Of a DNA stretch of 64,000 nt, positions 10,707 through 21,129 are shown piece by piece. The DNA is from Cryptomeria japonica (Eukaryota > Streptophyta > Pinopsida > Cupressales > Cupressaceae). The stretch is from contig NC_081413.1 of NCBI RefSeq assembly GCF_030272615.1, positions 721,140,367 through 721,204,366 of the forward strand. Direction: 5' to 3'. Each line of letters opens with the position of its first letter. Positions within the stretch are counted from its first letter, which is position 1. Below the pieces are notes generated by a model. It was given only the letters and a program-made list of their open reading frames with translations, was not told the DNA's origin and made no database searches. The translations under genes were made by a program, and so were the position numbers.

Positions 10707-12145
10707 TGTTGGCATTGCATGAAGATTGCATTAGAGAAGTATAGTGTTGTCATTGATGTCAATTGCAACCGATAATGAAGATGTATTATAACTAGTAATG
10801 ATGGAGTAAAGCAGCTGGTAGTAAAGTAGTGAAGGCAACCAGTAGTGAAGTAGAGTGATAAACTAGTAACCCTAACCCGTTGATAAGAAGAGCCCTAAAT
10901 GATGGAGCTTGAAGAATTGGTTGTGATGATCTATGACCAAATGGTGATCAGAGATGAAGATGCCATGCATGCATGATGCACGTGATGAGTTTTGAAGTGG
11001 ATTTGGCTCATAGAGATAACTGTTTATCTTGGGAATGATCAATTGCATAGTATGGAGTGACAAACACATGATGAGCTACAATACATCAAAGTATAGTGAT
11101 CCAGGAGTGACAAACACGTGATGAGATAAAGTGCGGTGATCCAGGAGTGGTTGAAGTTGTCTACAACAATGTGTAGTTGATTTCTATGTAATCTAACAGT
11201 TAAGATTGAACCGATATGTTTGTAATCTTTATGAGAATTGTAGATTTTGTGTTGTGTTACCCACCTATTGTATTTTTTTTAAGGTCAATGAAGTGTTTGT
11301 AATTGTGCTAGCAAATTTGGCTAGGTGTGATAGTTGTTGTTGCCAAACCAAAAGGTGTATCTGCAAAATGTTGTGAAGGCAGATTGGAACAGAAAAGGAT
11401 CTGATTAAGCAAGGAAGTGCTATTACCAGATCAACAAAAAACCTGTTATTCTCTAACCATTATAACAGTTAAATCCCTTAATCGGGTAAGTTTTAACAGG
11501 CTTGTTGTTGAAATGCTCTAACCAGGTGATCCATTACCTTGGATTTGAAATCCTCCATTGAGGTTATCTTTAATAGGGTATTTGCAGTCAATCCCTTAAC
11601 CAGGTGGTCCTTAACTGCATTTGTTCCTAACAAGTTTTTTTTTATAAATGCTTCTAACAAGAATTCGATCCTAACAAAGCAAACTTCAGAAGAGTTAAGA
11701 ATACTTGTGGGTATTCATCCCCACTGTGGTTTTTCCCATTTGGGTTTCCACATGAAAAATCATTGTGTCAAGTGGTGAATGATTTTATAGATGTGTTTTT
11801 GATATGGTTAATTTTAATGACTGGTAAATCCACTTAGATATGTTTGAATGACCAGAAATGATCTGAAATGAGTTATTACTGATATAAGTAAAGTGGTTTA
11901 AGGTTTTGGTTAAATGGCATATAAGTTTCAGATCTATTGCATTGTATCATTGATGTTTTGGTCAACTGGTAAAGTTTGAAAATGCAGTTGTAGTTTTTGA
12001 TACAATGACTAAACCAGTCAATTTAGTAAGTTGTTTCTGAGTTGAAAGTTTGTTTAGTGAAAGTTTAGTATATTTTCTATCTACTGATTCACCCCCCCCC
12101 CCTCTCAGTAGTTGACTGGATCCTTATAATTTCATCATATTATCA
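10707..12145 (+). repeat. 3' LTR of copia element 2
   Basis: 1439 bp, TGTTGGCATT...ATTATCA. It matches 4819-6214 throughout. About 40 bp of the extra length comes from a local duplication near 11060-11140 (a 'caaacacgtgatgag' unit repeated). Followed by ctgct, the right target-site copy, and then gypsy-1 sequence. Confidence 0.93.
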
Positions 12146-13446
12146 CTGCTCTATAGCAAGTTGCACGGGAGATTGAGTCTCTTCATTCTCCTACTTGGGT
12201 GCAGTCTCCTCATTCCCTTGCTTGCCAATATGAACTGTAAAGATCTCCTTCTTGCATTGCTCTACCTGGGAAGTTTCTATTACAACATTCTCTCTTTGGA
12301 GCATTACTCTCTTATGGTTTGGAACTTCAATTTCTCCCACTTTGATATCATAATCAATATCTTCACAAGGGACTGGGCTCATCAACTTCGTAACTTCATT
12401 TTGGCAAGGGATACATGATATCTCTAAATGTTCTTGATGATGTATCCTACATCATTGTAGGAGTAATAAATATTGCACTTTGACATCATCTCCTAACATG
12501 CACATCCCTTGTTTCATTCTTGTAATAAAATCCTTAATCCTCCCCATATATTCTACCACATCAACTTGGCAGGACTGGGGAACTATAGGTGTAGAGAAAG
12601 TGAGAATTTCATTTACTCTATAAACTCCTGGACTCACTTCAGCATATGCCACTTCATTGGGAGCTCCATAATTTGTGACCAACTTCTTCAACTTTGGTTC
12701 ATTGTCAATTCGGATCTGGGTACTCACTCCTTTCCATGGAAGCCATAAATATGTAAAATAGGTTGAGAAGTAACCTCCCAAAGTTTTTGACCAATCTCTA
12801 CTGAGAATCATCCCATATACCTTTGGAATGTTAACTGCTTGGATGTCAATGTAACGAGATATGCATGGATCAACACCCAACTAGATATACGCATCTTTCT
12901 ATTCCCCAATCACATTGACCTCAGTCTTGTCCAACTGTACCACTTTTCTATTTTCACGCACTGGGTTGAGACTAAGCTTCTGACATATAGAATAAGGCAT
13001 TATGTTCCCAGAGGCACCCAAATCTACCAAATAGTTATGTAAATTCTTTCCACATATCTTTAAACTGACCAGAAATGGTGGGTTTTTAACAACATCCTTA
13101 CTGTTATTAGCATTAACTTCATTCAAGTCAGCCATCTTAACCTCATTGCTATGAGATTCCAGCTGTTCCAATTTCTTAAGAAGAGTCTTCTTCTATTTGG
13201 CACAATATCTCAATAGCTCCAATAGGCACATAGTTGTTACAGTCCTCTCCATCTCCTTAGCAATGTCAAAAGACCCTTTTACAACATATTCTTGGCCTTG
13301 GCCTTGTCTAGGACATGTTCCTTGAAAAGCTTAAGGAGGGGGAGGATTGTTACTTGCATTTTCATCAAGAGGTACAAATCTGCCCCTTGTGAGAGGTGGT
13401 TATATCAATGGTGCTTTGCCTTGACTTCTAAGGTTGTAACTATTCC
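12146..13446 (-). pseudogene. Gypsy-1 gag end, protease and post-protease spacer
   Basis: Minus strand, read from 13446 down. First comes a hydrophilic gag-end region with TRGRFVPLDENA and VVKGSFDIAKEMERT. The retropepsin follows (12899-13171): PPFLVSLKICGKNLHNYLVDLGASGN with the active site D-L-G-A-S, then SICQKLSLNPV. Next is 12452-12880, containing ISRYIDIQAVNIPKVYGMILSRDWSKTLG split by the reading frame, then YLWLPWKGVSTQIRID and APNEVAYAE. This is the spacer seen after protease in the family with RNase H ahead of RT. An acidic tail (12191-12385) leads to the copia junction. Stops occur before DAYI and in the spacer. The protease would have processed the polyprotein. Confidence 0.87.
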
Positions 13447-14272
13447 TATTTATCAATCCATGTTTACAATTCTCACCAATGAAATGGTGACAATTGTCAA
13501 CATAAGACTGCTTGAGAGGAGATGTAAGAAGCATTAAATGCTTGAGAAGACCTCATGGTTACCTTAGGAGGTAAGGGTTAAGGTTAAGTTAAATTTATTC
13601 ATTGGATAAAGCTTTTACCCAAAGGATAAACTCTTGTGCAAGGGTTAAAAGAATAACCATGGTCAAAGCAATGAATTCTTGATGAGACCCTTGGGTTAGA
13701 TGAGGGTTGAGTTTAGAGAGAAAGTCTCTAATCATGCAAGAGGGTTGAGTTAACCATTAATGGTTTGGAAGATTTTCAAGGTTAACTTGTTGAAGACATA
13801 AAGCCTTTAATGGTTTCCAAAGACTTTGAGGGTTTGAGAAGTGACTTCCCTTTGTTTAGGGATGTGGCAATATTTAGGGGATGGGTTAGGCTAATTTAGA
13901 AGGGATTAGAAGAATCTAGAAAGGGGTTTAGGGAGACAAGTGGGAAATGTAGGGAAATGTAAGTGGATGGAGAGTAATTTTAATTAAAATCAATTTCTTT
14001 ATTTCAACAAAATAGATGCAAGTGGGGGATTTAAATAAATTAGATTTATTTATTTGTCATGAGCAATTTAATTAAAAGGGGAGAAAGGGAAATTAAATAA
14101 AATGATTTATTTAATTAAAAGATATGAAAGGCTTAGGTGAATTTAATTAAATAAATTGCATAACTTATTTAATCAAATAGATGAATATGAATAATTTAAT
14201 TAAATAGAGGAATAAGGTTAAAATGAATATTAAATATTCACTTAGGAAAGTGGTCATTTTTATATGTCTACA
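13447..14272 (-). repeat. Tat1 3' LTR, truncated at its inner U3
   Basis: Near-identical to 31738-32575. On the minus strand it starts TGTAGACATATAAAAATG at 14272 and runs 826 bp, then stops abruptly where gypsy-1 begins; the 5' LTR continues another 600 bp to its TATA box and R-U5. It contains the AT-rich hairpin array (13975-14240). The loss of the LTR end points to a deletion or recombination joint at 13447. Confidence 0.85.
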
Positions 14273-14292
14273 TTTTGTTCCTCTTTGAAGTG
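14273..14292 (-). other. Probable polypurine tract of Tat1
   Basis: The minus strand reads aaagaggaacaaaa directly before the 3' LTR start, the expected place for the plus-strand primer. Confidence 0.5.
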
Positions 14293-14612
14293 ACATGTGT
14301 GCACATGTTGATTCAAAGAAAAATTTGTTGCGTCATCAAAATTTGATCGATGTGATGTCATATGTCAATATTTCGATGTCGTGCCTTAGATTTGATAAAT
14401 GATATTGATAATACCCCCTCAGGAGATGAATTAAAAAAATGAAAACATTTGTTGAGTTGATAATCATTTTTTATTTAATCACATTTTGAAATTTTGTCTG
14501 TGTTTAATGTGTGTTAATTGATTCATCTCCTGAAAATGATGTTTGATAGGGTTAAAAGCGAGAGAACGAGCAAAATACATGCCCCACTTACTAACCCTAG
14601 TTTACTTTTACC

Positions 14613-14620
14613 CTATAAAA
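14613..14620 (+). promoter_or_regulatory. TATA box upstream of the antisense PMD gene
   Basis: ctataaaa lies about 80 bp before the candidate start codon at 14696 and on the strand of the PMD gene, opposite to Tat1 itself. The interval from the LTR edge (14273) to here contains no other gene. That it is a promoter is inferred from position and sequence. Confidence 0.5.
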
Positions 14621-14857
14621 AGTTTAAAAGTGATTTTATTTGTATCATTTGCACCTTTTGACTTTTTGTGAGAGTGACATTTGGAAAGTGACAAGATGTC
14701 GGTTCCCTATGCTTCGCACCGATTTGAGTGCGTTCGTCGATACCGGAGGCCTACCACGTATGGTCCACCTATAAGTCATTGTAATTTTGTCCTTTTTTCT
14801 TTTTGTTTTGTTGATTTTGGTCACGTTTTTATTTTTTTGCTTGCAAATTTCACAATT

Positions 14858-15190
14858 TAGCGCGCTAGGTTCATCGCGTAGTGCATATGATAGAACAGTT
14901 AGTGTGTAGGGTTTGTCAACTAGGGTGGCGTCTAGGAATGATTAGGTAGTGCATCGCAGGTTTAGAGTAGCACGTAGGATAGAATAGTGCATAGGGCTAA
15001 CAGGGTAGCGCATGCGGGGAATAGGGTAGCGCGTAGGGTTAACCTAGCACATAGGGCTAACAGGGTAGGGTTCACAGATTAGCACGTAGGGTTGACCTAG
15101 CGCATAGGGTAAAGGATTTAGCATGTAGCCAATTTTAGCTAGCGCATGGGTGGCAGCTTAGTGCATGGGAGGGTTTTCTTAGCGCGTGAG
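14858..15190 (+). repeat. TAGCGCAT-type degenerate array (about 20-bp period)
   Basis: About 16 degenerate copies of a unit starting tagcgcatagggt / tagcacgtagggtt, spaced 18-22 bp, inside the presumed first intron of the PMD gene. The core tagcgcat is the reverse complement of the atgcgcta core found in the two arrays of the Tat1 leader. Confidence 0.75.
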
Positions 15191-15584
15191 TAGAAAATTA
15201 GCTAGAAAGGAGTAGGAAGGTGGCGTTGCAGGGAAAAAATAGATGAAGGAAGATGATTTGGGGGTGGGTAGGTGTTTGCCAAGTGTTTTTGGATGGGTGT
15301 TTAGCCAATTTTGTGCTTTCTATGAGGATGTCCAAGTTTTATTAGATTGGGAAATCGCTTTTGCTATCGAAGTACCAAGCTATTTGATTGAATGATGATC
15401 CCGATTTGTTTTTGATTTGGATCTTTGATTTTCGCCTTGAATGTGATGTCCAATATGAGTTCCGAGTCATGATTTTCAATATGGTTCTTGATATGATTCT
15501 TGCGATATGGATGTTTGAGTTGCTTGCGTTATGGGTCTTTGAGTTTGATTTCTTGATATGGTGCTTGCGTTATGGGTCTTGATG

Positions 15585-15790
15585 TTTGATATGAAACTTG
15601 ATTTGATACTTCATTGTTTCAAGTTGTTTTTGATGATTTCGATATGGGATTTGATTTTTGATATGGAACTTGATTTGATACTTGCATTGTTTCAAGTTGA
15701 TATTTGAGGTTTTGATTTCGATATGGGATTTGATGTTCGATATGAAACTAGATTTGATATTTCCTTGTTTCAAGTTGTTTTTATTTTGGA
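15585..15790 (+). repeat. Tandem repeat of about 80 bp in the PMD intron
   Basis: Roughly three units containing gatatgaaacttgatttgat, then ttgtttcaagttg and gatttcgatatgggatttga. Preceding sequence (15480-15585) has diverged relatives of the same motif. It ends just before the PMD exon. Confidence 0.7.
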
Positions 15791-17934
15791 TATATCAAAT
15801 AGATGTGGGAATTGATATTTGGACATGTTTTGTTGTTATAGGAACGACTTGGCGTACTTCAATCGCGAGTGCAATTTACGAGACCATGGTCTCTGATTCC
15901 TCGGTTGACACAAGCAGATAGGGATATCATTGAGAGGTGTGGGTTATCCTCTTTGTTGGACATGCCTCGGTATATCATTAACCGGGGTTTGCTGACAACT
16001 TTGGCATAGAAGTGGCATAGTGACACGAACACCTTTCACTTGGCTACTAGTAAGATGACAATCACTCCAGAGATCTGTTATCGGATTCTATGGATTCTCA
16101 TGATAGGGGCATTATTGCCCTATGAGCAGACAGAGGAGGATGGGATAGATTCTCTTCACTAGATATTCCATGATGAGCATATTTGTGGATATGAGGTCCC
16201 TTGGTAGGAGTTTATAAATTTTGATTATGTTCCACTACATTCTATACTCGTAGGTTTCATAGGTGGCTTCTTGTGTCCCGACCGTAGGTCAAAGGGACTG
16301 GTAGTGGGATGAGGATTGGTGCTAGAGGATATGGTGACACAGGGTCACAGGTTTGCATGGGGGTCTTGTATGTTGGCCCATCTATACAGAGATCTGCACT
16401 AGGAGGTGTATTTAGGATACAACAGTTTATCAACTGGGGTCACATTATTACAGGTGTGGGATTGGGAGCGCATTCCTGCAGCAAGGTCACTTGCAGATAG
16501 GGATAGGCCATTTGGTTGGGATTATGCATATGTGTACACAGGGATAGTTGTCCAGCGTAAGCTGGGCAAGCTACAACATTGGAGGAGGGTGTTGGATGAC
16601 ATTGATATGGTCATCAGGAGACCTATATGGATTGCGAGGTTTGGGCAGAGGACAGGCTAGAGATGCCCTATGTGTATATGTCGCAATACTTGATAGGGCG
16701 GACACCTTTTATCATTGAGAGGTTCTTGCATAGATGAGTGCAACGGCAGTATGGTCGACAATAGGGTGTACCATAGGGAGCATGCCTATATGCTCGTCAG
16801 AGGCAAGATGTGCCAGAGTGGGGTCCAATTATTGATAGTGAAGTGGCTATGGAGGAGTACATGCATTTGGCCAGACAGATATGGGACTACAGGTTTGGAG
16901 TGGTAGATGTTGGGATGACGAAGGAGTTTGGAGCACTCTTCATGGCCCATGCCGTAGCATGGATATTAGATCCAACAGAGATGATTCCCACTTTTGATGA
17001 TGATGAGGATGAGCAGCCCGAGAGGCTAGGGAGACGGAGAGATGAGGGAGAGAAGATGGAGGAGGGATATGGGGATGGTGGAGGAGATGACGGGGGAGAT
17101 GGGAGGGGAGGTCGTAGAGAGAGACGAGGATATAGAGGGGGGGATGGAGGAGATAGAGGGAGGATTGGAAGAGGAGATGGAGGGAGGAGAGGAGGTGGAT
17201 TAGTCAGCGGAGCAGTTGGTGAGTTAGGGAGGGGAGGTTTTGTGGTTGGAGCTGGTGGAGTTGGTTGGGCAAGTGAGGTGATAGCAGTTGTGGGTGGGAT
17301 GGATGAGTTTAGGCGGCTAACTCAGAGGAGGAGATTAGATGTATTACCTCCATCGATGCCTAAGACAGGGATAGGGATGGGTGGTACCACAACACAAGTA
17401 CCCATTTAGGTCCGGGTACCCACCCACCGAGAGGATGCACATATTAGGTCCTTACAGATGACAGTGCAACAACTTCAGGCATAGGTATTGGCTTAGCAAT
17501 GTCAAATTACACAGATTACCATATAGTGGGATACATTCATAGAGAGCCTGGGTCGAGCAGAGGAGCTTGCTGAGAGATTGTAGAGAGCAACAACCGGTGC
17601 CACTATGAGAGACACACTAAGGGAGATACGACACATGGGCAAGGAGGCCAAGTACTATAGGTGTTTATATAAGGAGCTAGTCCCTAGAGAGCATAGAGCT
17701 CCTAGCTATGCAGCCAGTCGATCAGCTTGGAGTCAAATGAGGACAGAGAGAAGAGGTGTTACAGGTCCTTCTCGACATGATCCACCTGGAGATCTAGGAG
17801 CTGGGACATCTGCTGCGAGACTGTTTGCCTCTAGAGATAGTCATACCTGAAAGACTTGTCTCTATTGTATTTTGATCATTGTGTTGTATTTTGACAGACA
17901 TGACATCCCTTGTATATTGTGACCATTTTTGAGA

Positions 17935-18095
17935 TATACATATATATATATGTATATACATATATATGTATATGTATATATACATATATATATATACATA
18001 TATATATATATGTATATATGTATATACATATATATGTATATACATATATATGTATATACATATATATCTATATATATACATATATATACATATAC

Positions 18096-18128
<33 letters not shown>

Positions 18129-18135
18129 CATATAG

Positions 18136-18171
<36 letters not shown>

Positions 18172-18216
18172 GTATATGTATATATATGTATATATATATA
18201 TATATATGTATATATC

Positions 18217-18270
<54 letters not shown>
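17935..18270. repeat. (TA)n/(TATATACA)n microsatellite
   Basis: About 335 bp made only of alternating ta, tg and ca steps (tatatacatatatatgtata). It gives long spurious open frames rich in Tyr and Ile on both strands. Confidence 0.97.
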
Positions 18271-18271
<1 letters not shown>

Positions 18272-18379
18272 CACCGATTTTCTGATCCACATGTGATGCA
18301 TTTATGGATGATTATTTATGCATTGATATGATGTTTCTATGATGATGATGCTATGCTTAGATAGATGTTCTTGATGAAA

Positions 18380-18735
18380 TTTGATTTGTGAGATGTATCT
18401 TGAAAATTAGATGTATGATAATGATATTGATGTGAGATGTATCTTGAAAATGAGATGTATGATAATGATATTGATGTGAGATGTATCTTGAAAATGAGAT
18501 GTATGATAATGATATTGATGTGAGATGTATCTTGAAAATGAGATGTATGATAATGATATGCTGTGAGATGTATCTTGAAAATGAGATGTATGATAATGAT
18601 ATGATGTGAGATGTGTCTTGAAAATGAGATGTATGATAACGATATAATGTGAGATGTATCTTGAAAATGAGATGTATGATAATGATATGATGTGAGATGT
18701 ATGATAATGATATGATGTGAGATATATAATGATAT
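18380..18735 (+). repeat. Minisatellite, 42-44 bp unit, about 7-8 copies
   Basis: The unit holds gtgagatgtatcttgaaaat and gagatgtatgataatgatat. The copies are highly similar, differing by single bases and 1-3 bp length changes; the last ones are shortened. It lies downstream of the PMD gene within Tat1. Confidence 0.93.
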
Positions 18736-19845
18736 GCAACTATTGTAAAATGATATGCAACTAATGTAAAATGATATGCAACTAATTGATCATCCTCATT
18801 CTATCGTTTGTCATTCCTGTGTAGTCACATGTTTTTGCTCCATTTTTGTAAATCATCATTGAGTATTTGATATGTTGGACATTTATACAAGCATAATGGT
18901 ATAATTGAACCATAATGACTTGAGAAAAACTTACATGGATTTTGATATTGCAAGATGGGACAAGCGTTGAGGTGTAATTGAACCAAGATGACCTGAGTGT
19001 TGCTTGCGTAAAAAAGACAAGATTGGACCGTTTGTATGCGCAAAGTGAAACAATGTCTTCAGTGATATGTTCATAATTATGTCTTGAGTCAAAATTTGCA
19101 CAGTACAAGTGATCACCTCACAAATAGAAAACCAAAATAATTATTAGAGCCTCCGGCCACTTTGTCTAGCTCGATGCATCGTTGAGAAAATTTAGGAGAT
19201 CCAATCATTCAAAAAGTTTAAGTGCAAAAATAGTCAAAACTTCATTTGAGATATAAACAAATTATAATTCAGAAAATCATCCATCATGTGTGTGTTGAAA
19301 TTTGTTAATAGGATCAGTGTTTTGTTTTCTTGGCTAATGAGCTATTGTTGACAAGATTTCCTTGATGTGTTGCGATTCTTGTTTGCTCTTTGTTGGAATG
19401 CTTTAAGTCAGAGGAATGTTTCCCCTAACTATATATACAGATCGATGTGGATATTCACAGTGATTACAAAGCCATGGTGGGATATGATGAACTAATCTTC
19501 AGATAATCAAGGACAATGACTATGCTAAGTGTGTTCGAGATAATGTTGTGTAAAAAGTGTTGGGCGATGGCCATTACTATTGACTTTGGTTGCAAAAGAT
19601 ATGAGTAATGATAGATAGAGGAGTTGTTCCCTCACAAATAGCGCCTATTGCCAGGTTTTCACCACTTGTTTTCATTGCACTTTTTTGTTGTTTTGATTTT
19701 TTTTGTATGTTTTTGTACTTTTCTGATTTTTCAAAAACTTTTTGTGTATTTTTTACTTTTTCTGTGCATTAGACCACTCAGGTATAGAATTTATTTAGAT
19801 GGATGTTGTTGGTTGGTCCATCGAGAAAAACTCATTTTGATGTTG
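18736..19845. other. Non-coding block between integrase and the repeats of Tat1
   Basis: About 1.1 kb with no supported gene. There is a small internal duplication: 'ataattgaaccataatgactt' (about 18900) recurs as 'gtaattgaaccaagatgacct' about 75 bp later. 19640-19790 is T-rich. Confidence 0.6.
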
Positions 19846-20870
19846 TTAGCTGATAGGCACCTGATCCATAGGCTGATATGATAACATAGGGACCCAACCA
19901 ATTAGGTTCAAACTTCCCCTTATTTTCTCGATCCTGTTGATTTCAGGGATTTTCTTTGAGTACGAGATCACTGACTTTGAAAATCCTAGGGATAACTTTG
20001 TGGTTGTAGCTTTTGCACATGCGTTGTTGGTATGATTTGAGGTGATCATAGGCATGCTATCATTTTTCATCAAGAAGCTCTAGTTCTTGCAATTTGTTGA
20101 CTCGATACTCCTCATCTAGAATGAGGCCTTTCAAAGATACTTTGAGTGATGGAATCTCTACCTCAAGAGGTAAAATTGCTTCTGATCCATATACCAAAGA
20201 ATATGGTGTAGCCCCTGTAGGTGTCTTGATGCTAGTCCTATATGCCCAGAGTGTCAGATTGAGTTGTACATGCCAATCCTTTCCTGCATCATTTACTATT
20301 TTCTTTAGGATTTTCAATATTGTTTTATTTGATGTCTCTTCTTGACTATTCCCCTATGGGTAGTAAGGTGTAGAGAAACGATGTTGGATCTTGAATTGTT
20401 CACATAGTTCTCGCACATCCTAATTTTTAAGGGACACCCGTTGTCTGTGATGATGGAATTGGGAATGTCGTATCTGCAGATTAGGTAATTGAGAATAAAG
20501 GAGGCAATTTGTTTTCTAGTTATTGTGGTTAGTGGGACTGCTTCAATCCATTTTGTGAAATACTCTATCACAGTGATTATGAACTTGTGTCCATTTGAAG
20601 AGGAAGGATGGATTTTTCCTACCAAATGAAGTCCCCACTGACAAAAAGGCCAAGATGTTGTAAATGGCTGCAACTCTTGTGCTAGTGCATGGATAAGATT
20701 GCCATGAATTTGGCATTTAGGACATTTCTTTACAAAGAGATAAGAGTCTTTTTCCATTGTCAATCAGTAATATCTCATTATCAAAAGTTTTTGAGCGAGA
20801 GTAGGACCACTTGAATGCGTGCCATAGATACCCTCATGAAGTTCGTGTAAAGAAGAGTCAGATTCATTAC
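19846..20870 (-). pseudogene. Tat1 integrase
   Basis: The minus strand starts with the HHCC zinc region (ELHEGIYGTHSSG near 20860-20820, then CPKCQIHGN). The rve core follows: WGLHLVGKI (the first catalytic Asp of the usual I-D-L-V-G appears as His), YFTKWIEAVPL and SIITDNGCPL (second Asp kept). A one-base shift near 20410 separates it from TPYYP, QEETSNKTILKILKK (third acid, Glu, kept) and LNLTLWAYRTSIKTPTGATPYSLVYG. The C-terminal end (to 19846) includes GSLNLIGWVPML. A stop lies just before the LTMEKD segment. It would have integrated the cDNA; at least one active-site change and the shift make it inactive. Confidence 0.9.
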
Positions 20871-21129
20871 GATCAAGGCAACAAAGAAGAGTACCATCTA
20901 GACCTTGACGATAAAGGGTATCAACGGTTAAGGTGTAATGGGCAGCTTGCCGGATAAAGTTGTGTTTTTGGTTATGTGATAAGTCAACAGGCAGGGTAGT
21001 GGTTTTAAGATATTCATATATTGTCCTGTATAAAGGAGAGTTTGAACCGGTTAAGGCATAGATGACTTGGGATGCATAAATGTCATAGGATGGGGGAAAT
21101 AGTTGCTCTACCAGGAACTCATAATGACT
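20871..21129 (-). other. Tat1 connector between second RNase H and integrase
   Basis: Degraded polyprotein connector on the minus strand, with stops in all frames. The start of the integrase zinc region lies at its left edge. No separate gene. Confidence 0.6.

Larger units (their letters stand above)
4819..12145 (+). mobile_element. Copia element 2: complete Sirevirus-like retrotransposon
   Basis: Two LTRs (4819-6214 and 10707-12145) flank a primer site, gag, protease, integrase, RT, RNase H and a polypurine tract in Ty1/copia order. The 5-bp target duplications ctact and ctgct differ by one transition. By eye the first 300 bp of the two LTRs differ at about 9 percent of positions, mostly C/T or G/A, so the insertion is old. 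It sits inside gypsy-1 in the opposite orientation. Multiple stops and shifts make it non-autonomous. Confidence 0.93.
3273..13446 (-). mobile_element. Gypsy-1: Ty3/gypsy element interrupted by copia element 2
   Basis: Minus-strand gypsy polyprotein pieces lie on both sides of copia element 2. Reading from 13446 down to 12146 and on from 4818 to 3273 gives one ordered series: end of gag, protease, post-protease spacer, RNase H, acidic linker, RT. The element is cut by copia element 1 at 3272, so the end of RT and the integrase are absent, and it is fused to a Tat LTR fragment at 13447, so gag and the 5' LTR are absent. I recall plant polyproteins in databases with the same architecture; I did not check this. 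Confidence 0.85.
14696..17850 (+). pseudogene. Plant mobile domain (PMD) protein gene, antisense in Tat1
   Basis: PMD proteins are plant proteins tied to transposons, with some domesticated members in silencing. A short first exon is plausible at 14696 (MSVPYASHRFECVRRYRRPT). After an intron-like stretch full of repeats, the PMD begins near 15842: LTQADRDIIERCGL, LDMPRYIINRG, KWHSDTNTFHLATSKMTITPE, VGFIGGFLCPDRRSK, LLQVWDWERIP, LQHWRRVLDDIDMVIRRPIW. A frameshift near 16645 moves it into another frame: MPYVYMSQYLIGRTPFIIERF, PEWGPIIDS. A DE-rich then GRG-rich low-complexity region follows (about 16980-17230), and a coiled-coil-like tail (17430-17700) ends at 17850. Most stops are TAG where Gln fits. 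Extra antisense ORFs near the 3' end of Tat elements have been described. The exact splice sites are unclear. Confidence 0.82.

Noticed and set aside
12161-13042. Plus-strand frames at 12161-12418, 12509-12748 and 12839-13042
   Set aside because: Shadows of the minus-strand gypsy-1 protease and spacer, which have clear motifs.
17794-18301. Many long Tyr/Ile open frames on both strands
   Set aside because: They are translations of the TA/TACA microsatellite; they overlap in all frames and have no other composition.
18407-18739. Regularly spaced repeats resembling a CRISPR array, and the 110-codon frame through them
   Set aside because: The units are contiguous 42-44 bp copies without unique spacers: a minisatellite.
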